A DNA stretch of 64,000 nt from Balneolaceae bacterium (lineage in GTDB: Bacteria > Bacteroidota > Rhodothermia > Balneolales > Balneolaceae): NCBI GenBank assembly GCA_034521495.1, contig JAXHMK010000014.1, positions 1 through 64,000 on the forward strand, given 5' to 3'. The position numbers and the translations under genes are program-made. This document shows, piece by piece, positions 46,353-55,199 of the stretch. Below the pieces are notes generated by a model, which saw only the letters and a list, made by a program, of their open reading frames with translations, did no database searches and had not been told where the DNA came from. The stretch's first letter is position 1. Each line of letters starts with the position of its first letter.

Positions 46353-47159
46353 ATGTTCTTTTTGATATTAGTACTGGCTGGAATCACTGCCGGCATCTTA
46401 GCCGGTCTTTTCGGGATTGGTGGCGGCATTCTTTTCACTCCCATCCTTTTTTTGGTATTCACTTCAGCGGGGCTTGAAAATCCTACACCATGGACCATTG
46501 CTACGGCTCTATTTTGCACCTTTATTGCATCTATTAGCAGTTCTATTCAACAAAGGAGTGAGAGAAATTTTTATTGGAGGGAGGGAATTCTGCTGGGCCT
46601 TTTGGGAAGTTTAGGTGTGTACCTTGGTAAGATTACCGTCACCTCTGCGTATTACACTGAAGATGTTTTTGTGTCGCTATTTTCAATACTGCTGGTAATC
46701 GTAGCTGTCCTCTTTTACAAAAGGAGCCGAACAGACAGAAAGCTGCAAATTACGAAAGACTCATTTAGTGTACCGAAGGCAGGTGTGGCTGGAGTATTCG
46801 GGGGAGTGATAGCGGCTTTGGCAGGAGTTGGCGGAGGAATTGTACTCGTGCCAATTATGAACCTTGTTTATAAACTAAAGCTGTCGAAAGCTGTGAGTAT
46901 TTCATCCCTGGCGATTGTATTCATCTCTCTCTCAGGATGGCTCCAGTATGCTTTTTTTGCCGGTGTTCACAACGGATTAACGCCTTACACAATTGGTTAT
47001 GTTGATTTTGGATCGGGATTGCCATTGATTATCGGGGCTTTTGGAGGAGGCTTTTTAGGAGTGAGAATTGGCCATACTCTGGATCAAAAACTATTACAAA
47101 TTTGCTTTTCTCTTTTGATTCTGATCATCGCCGTCATGATGATTGGCAGCATCGTCTGA
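46353..47159 (+). CDS. TauE/SafE-family (TSUP) sulfite/organosulfur exporter-like permease
   Basis: 268 residues with about eight spans in two similar halves: GLFGIGGGILFTPILFLVF and GGVIAALAGVGGGIVLVPIM are the paired GxGGG motifs of TSUP. The family moves sulfite, sulfoacetate or other anions. The start overlaps by one base the restored stop of phzF, which supports the frameshift reading and points to co-translation. Confidence 0.9.
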   Translation: MFFLILVLAGITAGILAGLFGIGGGILFTPILFLVFTSAGLENPTPWTIATALFCTFIASISSSIQQRSERNFYWREGILLGLLGSLGVYLGKITVTSAYYTEDVFVSLFSILLVIVAVLFYKRSRTDRKLQITKDSFSVPKAGVAGVFGGVIAALAGVGGGIVLVPIMNLVYKLKLSKAVSISSLAIVFISLSGWLQYAFFAGVHNGLTPYTIGYVDFGSGLPLIIGAFGGGFLGVRIGHTLDQKLLQICFSLLILIIAVMMIGSIV

Positions 47160-47227
47160 TTTTTTCGTTTCTTTGTAGAGTCTCCGACCACTGGCGGATC
47201 AAGAAAAAAAAGAACCTAAAACATGAA

Positions 47228-47375
47228 GAAGGCTTTGCAAAACTCTGACCGTCATCCTGAACTTTCCCAGGATCCCTCCGGGGGATTCAGGATCTCCAGA
47301 TACTGGCTATAAAGACGAATGGAGAATCTGAATCGAGTTCAGATTGACCAATAACCACGGCTTTGTAAAGCCCTC
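47228..47375. mobile_element. MITE-like element, family 1, copy B
   Basis: A 148-bp element with the same ends as copy A (GAAGGCTTTGCAAAACTCTG at the left), about 19 bp longer inside. It is flanked by a perfect 5-bp repeat ATGAA (47223-47227 and 47376-47380). It lies between two divergently related permease genes that converge here. Confidence 0.75.
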
Positions 47376-47418
47376 ATGAAATAAGTTTAGATCTTAAAAA
47401 TAAGGGTAGCTCCTCTGA

Positions 47419-48417
47419 TCAACTGACTGTTGAATCTCTTTTTCTGTTCGGAAGTTTAAAATTTGTGAGAAGGAAAAACACCACAAGGCCCAACAGGAAA
47501 ATTCCCAGGGAAAAAGCAATATTCAAAAAGCTTGGCTGAATGATAAAAAGAGCTGTTATAAACTGAATGACAATAATAGTAATCAAAATTATTGCAATCG
47601 ATTTTCTGCCAATTTGGTTGATGACAAATGCCCCTAAAGGAGCTCCAAAAATTACAACGGGAATGCATACTAACAGGTAGTTTATAGCCTCGGCCTGCAT
47701 GGTTTCTAAAACAAATGCATTTAACAAAGTGCCAATAATTGCATTGGAAGCCATTAAAATAACGGAGGTGGGGGTTGCTATCTTTTCAGAGAGGCCATAT
47801 TTCAGCACAACAAAAGCAAAGGTACAGATATCAATTCCATTGCCAAATACGGAACTGAAGATCCCTCCAAGAACTCCTATCAGCAATAACTCAATTTTTT
47901 GGTAAGTAGTTAAAACAGGCAGATGATCTTTACTATCACGAGACCGAACGAAATTTACAACCCAAAGAGCCATCCCAAAACTAAGCCAGAATGAAACGAA
48001 CATCATCTTAGCATAACTTGGTGTAATTAAAGGAACGATATAATAGGAGCCGAACAGGATTCCAGCGGCCCCGCCAATCCCTGCGATAAGCAGGTAATTT
48101 TTTTCAATCTTTATTTTTGACAGAAATATCCAGATCGCTGCGAAAGTCATCCCAAAACTTTGAATCGCAAAACTGAAATTACGCGCTACATCGGGACCAA
48201 TGTTGAACAAAAGTGTCATTGCCGGGTATGCAATGGCACCCCCGCCTTCAGAACTTGCACCGGCAACGAATGATCCTAAGATCATGGTTACAGTCATAAA
48301 CCAGTTATCTCTAAAAAGGTACCAGTTTTGAGTGGTAGTCATGAAAATGATCCACCCGAGAACCAGTAAAATTGCCAGAGATAGGAAGATTCGCAGTTGA
48401 AATTTAAATGAGGTCAT
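47419..48417 (-). CDS. TauE/SafE-family (TSUP) permease
   Basis: 332 residues with around eight spans: SFVAGASSEGGGAIAYPAMT and IGVLGGIFSSVFGNGIDICT as the paired TSUP motifs, in which the GxGGG varies. It is a different subtype from the 268-residue protein upstream, not a copy. Substrate unknown. Confidence 0.85.
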   Translation of the reverse strand: MTSFKFQLRIFLSLAILLVLGWIIFMTTTQNWYLFRDNWFMTVTMILGSFVAGASSEGGGAIAYPAMTLLFNIGPDVARNFSFAIQSFGMTFAAIWIFLSKIKIEKNYLLIAGIGGAAGILFGSYYIVPLITPSYAKMMFVSFWLSFGMALWVVNFVRSRDSKDHLPVLTTYQKIELLLIGVLGGIFSSVFGNGIDICTFAFVVLKYGLSEKIATPTSVILMASNAIIGTLLNAFVLETMQAEAINYLLVCIPVVIFGAPLGAFVINQIGRKSIAIILITIIVIQFITALFIIQPSFLNIAFSLGIFLLGLVVFFLLTNFKLPNRKRDSTVS

Positions 48418-48768
48418 ATGTACTGTAAGAGATTGCTTGCGAAATGAGTTGACGAAGATATTTTAGGCAATGGGTTGGATGACAGGTGAGTAACAAATCG
48501 GAGCAGTGATTAGTGCGCCTGATATTTAAATGATTATAAGTCTTTATGATGGGCGTAAGTCTAATAAATCTATTTCGTAAAGCCAACTGGTTTAACCCGA
48601 ATTATTCACGAAAAAGTATAAAATAGAAGTTAAGTTACAGATATTATTAGATGTATCGGAAAATGATGGTAGCTCAATTTTGAGTGTTGTGGCAAATGGC
48701 TACGAAATTTGTCCGTGCACTGCGTTGAAGTTGAAATGCTTTACTCAGGGTACTCAGGTACCCTTCCG
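48418..48768. other. 350-base intergenic region
   Basis: No gene recognised. It has a 7-bp hairpin AGGGTAC/GTACCCT at 48747-48764 just past the stop of the CoA-binding gene. Otherwise AT-rich without visible structure. Confidence 0.5.
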
Positions 48769-49281
48769 TCACCATTTCCTCTTCGCCTTGTGCACAACCA
48801 AATTTCTTGGTGCATAATCCGGGTTAGCTTCTTTTCCACTGATTTTAAAAAACCATTTCATGCACTTGTGGACAGGATCAACTGGTTTTAAAAACATCAT
48901 TGGGCAGCTTCCGGGAATTAAAGAGATACCGGCATCTTCTGCTTTTTTAATTGCATCGGGGTTATAGCTTCCATTCCCCAGTGATTTGTGAATCCAGACC
49001 TTTTTGATTTTTTGTTCAATACATTCATCAATAATGAGTGGAGTGACATCAGGATGAGTGGCAATTACAACCCAATCGGGTGTTTCCGGAACCGATGCAA
49101 TAGATGGGTAACAGGTATCTCCTTCTACAATCCGGGAATTAGGATTAACCGCATATACTGTGTATCCATGTTTCTTGAGATTTCTATATATAATGTTTGC
49201 GGCCACATCCCCACTGGATGAAACTCCTGCTATTGCGACTCTCTTTAACTTTAAAAAAGCTTCTGCGGCATTTTTTAACAT
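48769..49281 (-). CDS. CoA-binding domain protein (YccU-like)
   Basis: 170 residues: a Rossmann CoA-binding fold starting AIAGVSSSGDVAANIIYRNL, then YAVNPNSRIVEGDTCYPSI and KVWIHKSLGNGSY, family hallmarks. Such proteins bind CoA or an acyl-CoA; role unknown. Divergent from the receiver gene at 49503. Confidence 0.88.
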   Translation of the reverse strand: MLKNAAEAFLKLKRVAIAGVSSSGDVAANIIYRNLKKHGYTVYAVNPNSRIVEGDTCYPSIASVPETPDWVVIATHPDVTPLIIDECIEQKIKKVWIHKSLGNGSYNPDAIKKAEDAGISLIPGSCPMMFLKPVDPVHKCMKWFFKISGKEANPDYAPRNLVVHKAKRKW

Positions 49282-49502
49282 CTGTTTCTCTCCATTTATA
49301 GGTTTCCTTTCTATAAAAAGTACTCATAATAATTTCAGTTTTAATGAAGATTCATAATCGACAGAGGTTATTTTTTTGTTCCGGCGTAATTCTATAAAAA
49401 AAACTGTAACAAATCGGTTGTTCGGGCATCATATATACAGAAGCGACAATCAATGTAGCTTTTGAGTTTTAAATAAAGATCAGCAACTGAAGTTTTATTG
49501 AT

Positions 49503-50084
49503 ATGAAAACTTGCGTATTGTTTCCTAATGCATTCTCATACAACTATATAGATGGATCTGTAGCTCATTCCATGGATGTTCCCACATCTCAGGAGCTTCA
49601 TTTGAATCCACATGATTTAAATGAAACGTTCCCTTCGCGAAGGAATACGAGGAGAAATTTGTCTCTCTTTTCTCCCAATGCCAGAAACAGATCAAAAGAA
49701 AAACCACGCCTTCTGCACGTGGAAGACAGTGCTCAAATTCGTCTTCTCGTTTCTATATTTCTAAAAAATGAATTTGAAATAGTGAGTGCTGAAAACGGTA
49801 AAAAAGCTATCAAAGAAGCTGAAAAGAGCGAGTATGACCTGATTTTGATGGATATTAATTTAGGAAGCGGAATTGATGGATTTGAAACAGCAAAAAAGAT
49901 CAGAAAACTCAAGAAATATAATGATACACCCATTATCGCTCTAACCACGAACGATTACGATCATGTTCGTGATAGATGTATATCCTCAAGAATGAACGCC
50001 TATATTCAAAAGCCGTTTGATAAGGCATACCTGTTAGGAATCATTCAGGAGATAAATAAGCACCAGGCCCAAAAAACAAGTTAA
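49503..50084 (+). CDS. Single-domain response regulator with N-terminal extension
   Basis: 193 residues. The first about 65 are poorly ordered and basic; the receiver spans about 68-190 with LLHVEDS, phospho-acceptor in LILMDINLG, T in IIALTTN and K in YIQKPFD. There is no output domain, so it is a CheY-like shuttle or allosteric partner. The next gene begins 13 bases after its stop, so it is co-transcribed with the membrane TPR gene. Confidence 0.9.
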   Translation: MKTCVLFPNAFSYNYIDGSVAHSMDVPTSQELHLNPHDLNETFPSRRNTRRNLSLFSPNARNRSKEKPRLLHVEDSAQIRLLVSIFLKNEFEIVSAENGKKAIKEAEKSEYDLILMDINLGSGIDGFETAKKIRKLKKYNDTPIIALTTNDYDHVRDRCISSRMNAYIQKPFDKAYLLGIIQEINKHQAQKTS

Positions 50085-50096
50085 AATTTTACTGAA

Positions 50097-50879
50097 ATGA
50101 CCAGCCATCTAACACCTATAAGAGAAAAAATCCACGATTTTGTGGATGGAAATCTCTCTGCCGAAGAAGTCGATCAACTATGGGCGCAGCTAATTGCTCG
50201 TCCGGATGATCTCGATTATTTACAAACACTCGTTACACTGAAAAAAATGGGAGCAGAAGGCAAGTTCGATCATCTTTATGATTCAGAACCTAACGTTATT
50301 CCGATGCCGAAAGCCGAAGAGAGTTCTGCTCCAACATTATATGAAAGATTCAAACCGTATCTTGTTGCTGCCACGGTTATTATTATCGGTTTTGCTGTAC
50401 TTTTTAATCTTATGACCGGTGTAGAGCAGCCACAAAACGCCGAACCAATTTCTATGATAGAATATGAAATTGAACGGTCAGCAGATAATCAAACCATGTT
50501 GGAAAATTATCTGCAGGAAGCGGTAAGCCTGGCTACAAGCGGTAATCTTGAGGCCGCATATGCACAAATCGATGAAGCCTCATCCCTTGAATTAACAACT
50601 GAGCAGAGTATTGACCTTAAAATGGTTAAAGGAGCTATTCAATATAATTCCAAAAATTATTCAGAAGCTTTGCAAACCTTTCAGTCAATTAACAGCACTG
50701 ATGGAATAGGATTGATGAATCTTGAGAAGGGAACCTGGTACTTAGCTAATACTCAATTGCAACTTGGTATGAGGGAAAAAGCAATTGAGAGTATGGAGAG
50801 AGTTATAGAACTCGACGGATCATTCAGCCGAGTAGCTAAAAACAAATTGGAATCACTAAGACAACCTCCCGCCAGTTAA
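50097..50879 (+). CDS. Membrane protein with anti-sigma-like N-terminus and periplasmic TPR domain
   Basis: 260 residues. Residues about 8-45 resemble an anti-sigma factor N-terminus (FVDGNLSAEEVDQLWAQL) without a zinc-binding Cys/His set. One membrane span at 88-107 (YLVAATVIIIGFAVLFNLM). Residues 125-255 form TPR-like helices (LATSGNLEAAYAQIDEA; NSKNYSEALQTF). Topology suggests cytoplasm-to-periplasm signalling. It is coupled to the receiver gene upstream and converges on the CHAT gene with a 4-base overlap; the ECF-like sigma factor at 55487 is a candidate partner (inference). Confidence 0.75.
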   Translation: MTSHLTPIREKIHDFVDGNLSAEEVDQLWAQLIARPDDLDYLQTLVTLKKMGAEGKFDHLYDSEPNVIPMPKAEESSAPTLYERFKPYLVAATVIIIGFAVLFNLMTGVEQPQNAEPISMIEYEIERSADNQTMLENYLQEAVSLATSGNLEAAYAQIDEASSLELTTEQSIDLKMVKGAIQYNSKNYSEALQTFQSINSTDGIGLMNLEKGTWYLANTQLQLGMREKAIESMERVIELDGSFSRVAKNKLESLRQPPAS

Positions 50880-53029
50880 AAAAAGATCCAGGATCTAATC
50901 AGGGTTTTTCTTTGATATGCAGCAATTGCAATGAAGCCAAGCCCTGATATCAATAAGCCCGACAAAAGTAACTGGATCAAATATTTATAGTTATCTACCG
51001 CAGGGCTAATGTTGCCGTACATGATAAAAGCTCCCCACAGGTAGGGATCGCTATTAGAGTTATTGAGATAATGTATACGTGCCTCCCTGAGTGCCTCAGC
51101 TTTGTTATTTCCCTGATTAAGTGAAGCATAAAATTCGGATGAAATTTCAGAAGCGGTTTGATCCCGTATCGGCCAAAGGTTTATAGATAAACTTTGAGCT
51201 CCTGCATACGCAAACGCTCTGGAAAAACCCAGGATCCCGGATCCTTTCAAATATCCTCCGGAACCGGATTCGCAGGAACTCAAAAAGATCAAATCAGCAT
51301 TGAGGTTTAAGTCGAACAACTCATAGGCATGAACAATGCCGTCATTTTTATTGTCAACGCTGTCTTCTCCATTTACACTGTTGCCAGAATACATATAAAG
51401 AGAAGAAAAAAGCGGATTTTCATCATCCACTTTACTGTGTGTTGCCAGGTGGATGATTTTTGCTTTGCCGGCAACATTTCTAAAATTGCTTTCCGTACTG
51501 CTGTCGTTTATAAAAAATTGTTTATTTCTAAACTTGTCTAATTGAGCTGAACTGCTTGTAACTTCCTGTGGACTGAAGGGGAGGTCCGGTAAATTGGGGT
51601 GGCCGGCCTCCGAAAAATTACTCACACCAAAGCCTGCCAAATCAAAGCTGAAATCAGTACGTGCTGACGTATTTAAAAGATCAGATAATGTGTTGAGATA
51701 ACTAACACTGTAGTTTTCTATTAAATATGTGGATGAACCATAACTATTCTTTGAATTTGCGGGGTTTACAGGCAGAATTTCTATAGGAATTCTGTAAAAT
51801 ATTCCATCCGGGATCATATAGATATGTTCAATTCCAGAGGGGATATTATCAGCAAAATAGTTTCTGTAAACATCATGTAACAGGTTCAGATCTGTTGAAG
51901 CATGCCCAAAACTTTGAACCGCACGTTCAAGCAGCTCCATCTGCTCATCTGCGGGATAGACTTTCATCTCTATACGTTGAGTAGTGATGAAGTATTGAAA
52001 TATTTGATCTTCAAATACAGAAAAATAGATGATCATCTGATCTGAATTCAGTTCATTCCTTGCTTGAGGCAGCATCTCTTCAAAATCACTGGTCGAGTAG
52101 TTTGGAAATGCTTGGTTCAGCAAATTGTTCCGCTCCGCCTTCGCACTTGCTAACTGATTTCCGAGATATATTTTTTGCTCTTCCGTTGCATTTGCGTATC
52201 TGCTTCTCAGATCTTCAATTCTGTTGCTCAGGTTATGATCTCTGATCAATTCTTCCTCGCTTAATATCTGTGATTTTAAAAGCGGATTGTTATAAAATCC
52301 AGTTCTTGAAAGGTTTCTGAGCCGTCCGTTTACAGCAATTGCATCTTCGAAATTCCCAAGTTGGCGTAGCAGTTCTGTGTGTAGCTGAAACGCTTCCGAA
52401 AACTCCTCATCCATTCTCATATGCCCGGTCTGCATGTCTGCGCTCTCTTGCAGCCAATCAAATATTTCTTCAATTGTAGTTGAAGAAAATGCAAGAGCTT
52501 CTTCCAATTCTCCTCGATTACTAAGGAGTTTGATCTTTACATTTTTTCCAAGCACTTCCAGATTGAAGGGGATTTCTTCCAGGTCGCTGTCGGATATAGA
52601 TTGCATCAGAGTATCGGCTTCACTTAATCGTTGATTATCCGTAAGCATATTACTGTAGCGAACAATTGCCATAGAATAGTTTCGGTTATCCTCACGGGAT
52701 TCACTGATGGCAATTGCCTCTTTAAAATATTTCTCGGAGTCTCTTGGATTATTCAACTCATGATATGTCTCACCCAGCTCGATGTAGCTGTTGAAATGTC
52801 GTTGATAGTTATTTGAGTTTTCAGAAAGTTCAAGAGCATCATAAAAGTGATCTAACGCCAAATTGGGTAAATTTTCAGTTTCCCGTTTATGAACGCCTAA
52901 TGAGAGTAAAACTCCGGCCGTTTCCTCAGGTAAGTTATATTTTTGTGAGATTTCAAGTGCCTGATTAAGATAATTTAACGCCAGACTTGTTTCGTTTTGT
53001 CTTCGGTAGAAAACATATAGATTGCGCAA
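50876..53029 (-). CDS. TPR-CHAT protease (C-terminal part of a 5'-decayed gene)
   Basis: 717 residues from an apparent TTG. TPR-like repeats fill about 1-250, a coiled stretch comes near 230-300 (RDHNLSNRIEDLRSRYAN) and a CHAT caspase-like domain spans about 300-665: catalytic His H531 in HLATHSK and Cys C586 in LSSCESG. One span near 685-708 precedes a basic tail. No signal peptide remains, because the preceding sequence (53030-54063) is disrupted by an in-frame TAA and frameshifts. Relatives carry a signal peptide, which would put CHAT in the periplasm. It is downstream of four small lipoprotein genes on the same strand. Confidence 0.8.
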   Translation of the reverse strand: MRNLYVFYRRQNETSLALNYLNQALEISQKYNLPEETAGVLLSLGVHKRETENLPNLALDHFYDALELSENSNNYQRHFNSYIELGETYHELNNPRDSEKYFKEAIAISESREDNRNYSMAIVRYSNMLTDNQRLSEADTLMQSISDSDLEEIPFNLEVLGKNVKIKLLSNRGELEEALAFSSTTIEEIFDWLQESADMQTGHMRMDEEFSEAFQLHTELLRQLGNFEDAIAVNGRLRNLSRTGFYNNPLLKSQILSEEELIRDHNLSNRIEDLRSRYANATEEQKIYLGNQLASAKAERNNLLNQAFPNYSTSDFEEMLPQARNELNSDQMIIYFSVFEDQIFQYFITTQRIEMKVYPADEQMELLERAVQSFGHASTDLNLLHDVYRNYFADNIPSGIEHIYMIPDGIFYRIPIEILPVNPANSKNSYGSSTYLIENYSVSYLNTLSDLLNTSARTDFSFDLAGFGVSNFSEAGHPNLPDLPFSPQEVTSSSAQLDKFRNKQFFINDSSTESNFRNVAGKAKIIHLATHSKVDDENPLFSSLYMYSGNSVNGEDSVDNKNDGIVHAYELFDLNLNADLIFLSSCESGSGGYLKGSGILGFSRAFAYAGAQSLSINLWPIRDQTASEISSEFYASLNQGNNKAEALREARIHYLNNSNSDPYLWGAFIMYGNISPAVDNYKYLIQLLLSGLLISGLGFIAIAAYQRKTLIRSWIFF

Positions 53030-54063
53030 GATATTTAACTGTTGATCAAAATTTTCTTCTTCCTGAGCAATTTCAAACGCTTCAAGTTGAAACTGTACAT
53101 ACTGATCAAATTGTCCTGAATTTAGATAACTTACTGCAAGATTATTGAAGAGTACGGATCTATACCTGGGATCTAAATTTTCAATATCTTGTTAGTAAAC
53201 ATTTTCAAATTGATTTAGTGCTAGCATTGACATTACCGATCCGGAATAGGGTTAGAGCATAACTCATTTTTACTGTTAGTAATCTTTCTTCAAAACCAAG
53301 TCTTTGAGCAAGTGGTAATAATATTTCGTCATAAATTTTTAAAGCGTCAGAGTAATATCCTGTTGCTCTTGCTGAAAAAGCAATTCTATTAAATAAGTTG
53401 AATGTAAAAGTAGAATCTAGGAAATGGATTTGACTCAATTAAATATTTCCCAACTTCAAATACTTTATCAAAATCATCAAGTTTATTATAACCTAAAACA
53501 AGAGCTTGTGCTTTTAAACTGGCTTTTAGAGGTGTATTCTTCATAATCTTACTAGTGCTTAATGTTTCAAACCAATGATCTAAGCAAGTTTTCGTGCTTG
53601 ATTTTCAGATTCTCATGGAATGTGAAGCACCATGAAAAGGTATAAATCATCTGATGCGGAAAAGTCTCGGATTGAATAAATCATCTGATCACTATATTTC
53701 CATTGAGATATTAATTGTTCTATTAACATCTGATCATATTCATTCTCTTGATTTGAAAGTCTGTAAATGATTTCAATTCTCTTTTCACTTACTGCTTCAT
53801 GAAGAGCAAAGTTTAAATAAGCTATTTTATTAGTAGTCTTATAAAAGTTCATAATAATTCTCACTGAGCCTATTATATAAAGTAGAATTAGTATCTGTTG
53901 TATCAAATTGTGTTTGTTCTTGAACATTTAGCCAATTATTGTATATCGTTCTCGTCTCTTCATGCTTGTAGTTTGTAGCTGAATAAATATTTTGAATGGA
54001 TAAAGCGATATTGATATAAATATGAAGTAAGTACAAATAAATATTCGTCGGTACATAATTCAT
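53030..54063 (-). pseudogene. Decayed 5' part of the TPR-CHAT gene
   Basis: Fragments in different frames read as one TPR-rich chain: MNYVPTNIYLYLL with KHEETRTIYNNWLN; NKIAYLNFALHEA; an IESNP-to-FLDSTF junction; and DALKIYDEILLPLAQRLGF, then LDPRYRSVLFNNLAVSYLNS, joining the CHAT frame. Seen lesions: an extra T near 53422 (in IESNP/FLDS), an extra A near 53222, and an in-frame TAA at 53192-53194. At least two further breaks lie around 53600-53850. A long intact protein is no longer encoded. Confidence 0.7.
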
Positions 54064-54134
54064 AAAGAAATGTTTGTATTCTAAACTTTAAAATGTACTA
54101 AATCTTCTTGAATTTATTCTGGATTCAGGATGAT

Positions 54135-54362
54135 TCAGTTTTCATATGTCATTAGAAGGTTCACGTCAATCATCTCTTCCTGGTCTCCGCCGTGGAAATA
54201 ACCGGGAGCTTCAGCAGATTGCACGGGTGATTCGGCCGATACAGCAGATGCATCCGGGGCGTTGGTCTCAGAGAGGTTGGCCTCGGTAATACCGGCGCAT
54301 CCGGCAAACAGGGCGATGATGACAGTGGCAGTAAGAAGTCGGAGGTTGTGTAAAGTTTTCAT
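54135..54362 (-). CDS. Small lipoprotein, tandem copy 4 (frameshifted C-terminus)
   Basis: 75 residues. Lipoprotein signal with C22 (LFAGC), then a short acidic mature part containing GYFHGGDQEEMID. Compared with copies 1-3 the end differs: a one-base deletion after GAC-GT replaces the usual EPS-x-D continuation with NLLMTYEN. It is the copy nearest the TPR-CHAT gene and may be decaying. No family recognised. Confidence 0.75.
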   Translation of the reverse strand: MKTLHNLRLLTATVIIALFAGCAGITEANLSETNAPDASAVSAESPVQSAEAPGYFHGGDQEEMIDVNLLMTYEN

Positions 54363-54375
54363 AATGAGATGTATG

Positions 54376-54642
54376 TTAGTTTAGAAATTGTTTGAATGGT
54401 TGAGCGGTTAATTTCGGTTTCATGTGGTCATCGGAAGGTTCAAGGTCGATCATCTCTTCCTGGTCTCCGCCGTGGAAATAACCGGGAGCTTCAGCAGATT
54501 GCACAGGTGATTCGGCCGATACAGCAGATGCATCCGGGGCGTTGGTCTCAGAGAGGTTGGCCTCGGTAATACCGGCGCATCCGGCAAACAGGGCGATGAT
54601 GACAGTGGCAGTAAGAAGTCGGAGGTTGTGTAAAGTTTTCAT
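54376..54642 (-). CDS. Small lipoprotein, tandem copy 3 (full length)
   Basis: 88 residues: MKTLHNLRLLTATVIIALFA then G-C22, a Ser/Ala/Pro linker with NLSET, and GYFHGGDQEEMIDLEPSDDH, then the tail LTAQPFKQFLN. Signal, linker and the HGGDQEE segment are nearly identical in all four units, which repeat at 280, 280 and 277 bases. Mature chain of about 65 acidic residues. No family recognised. Confidence 0.8.
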   Translation of the reverse strand: MKTLHNLRLLTATVIIALFAGCAGITEANLSETNAPDASAVSAESPVQSAEAPGYFHGGDQEEMIDLEPSDDHMKPKLTAQPFKQFLN

Positions 54643-54688
54643 AATGAGATGTATGTTAGTTTAGAAATTGTTTGAATGGTTGAGCGGG

Positions 54689-54922
54689 TTATTCCCGGTT
54701 TCTGTGGTCGTCGGAAGGTTCAAGGTCGATCATCTCTTCCTGGTCTCCGCCGTGGAAATAACCGGGAGCTTCAGCAGATTGCACAGGTGATTCGGCCGAT
54801 ACAGCAGATGCATCCGGGGCGTTGGTCTCAGAGAGGTTGGCCTCGGTAATACCGGCGCATCCGGCAAACAGGGCGATGATGACAGTGGCAGTAAGAAGTC
54901 GGAGGTTGTGTAAAGTTTTCAT
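54689..54922 (-). CDS. Small lipoprotein, tandem copy 2 (early stop)
   Basis: 77 residues; identical to copy 3 up to EPSDDH, then RNRE and a stop (GAA-TAA in place of GAA-TTA), removing the tail LTAQPFKQFLN. So at least two of the four copies have altered C-termini, although the core is kept. Confidence 0.78.
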   Translation of the reverse strand: MKTLHNLRLLTATVIIALFAGCAGITEANLSETNAPDASAVSAESPVQSAEAPGYFHGGDQEEMIDLEPSDDHRNRE

Positions 54923-54935
54923 AATGAGATGTATG

Positions 54936-55199
54936 TTAGTTTAGAAATTGTTTGAATGGTTGAGCGGTTAATTCTCGGTTTCTGTAGTCGTTGGAAGGTC
55001 CAACGTCAATCATTTCTTCCTGGTCGCCGCCGTGGAAATAGCCGGGAGCTTCCTCAGCTTGAACAGTTGATTCGACTGATACGGCAGGTGCATCCGGTGC
55101 GGTCTCAGAGAGGTTGGCCTCGGTAATACCGGCGCATCCGGCAAACAGGGCGATGATGACAGTGGCAGTAAGAAGTCGGAGGTTGTGTAAAGTTTTCAT
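54936..55199 (-). CDS. Small lipoprotein, tandem copy 1 (first in the array, most diverged)
   Basis: 87 residues, first unit after the divergent promoter region. Same signal (C22) and GYFHGGDQEEMID, but a diverged linker (SETAPDAPAVSVEST) and one residue shorter; tail NRELTAQPFKQFLN intact. The divergence suggests this is the ancestral unit and the other three are recent duplicates. Confidence 0.8.
   Translation of the reverse strand: MKTLHNLRLLTATVIIALFAGCAGITEANLSETAPDAPAVSVESTVQAEEAPGYFHGGDQEEMIDVGPSNDYRNRELTAQPFKQFLN

Larger units (their letters stand above)
54135..55199. repeat. Tandem array of four lipoprotein gene units
   Basis: Four direct repeats of 280, 280 and 277 bases (start to start), each a lipoprotein gene plus its spacer. 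Near-identity includes synonymous positions and spacers, so the duplications are recent or kept alike by gene conversion. Confidence 0.85.

Noticed and set aside
48418-48768. A hidden gene between the permease and the CoA-binding gene
   Set aside because: Only short frames without hydrophobic or motif pattern; treated as intergenic.
50876-53029. Type III-E CRISPR (Craspase) CHAT component
   Set aside because: No gRAMP, crRNA array or other Cas gene is in the window; only the logic is similar.
54135-55199. CRISPR array
   Set aside because: The repeats are 277-280 bp gene units, with no short repeat-spacer structure.
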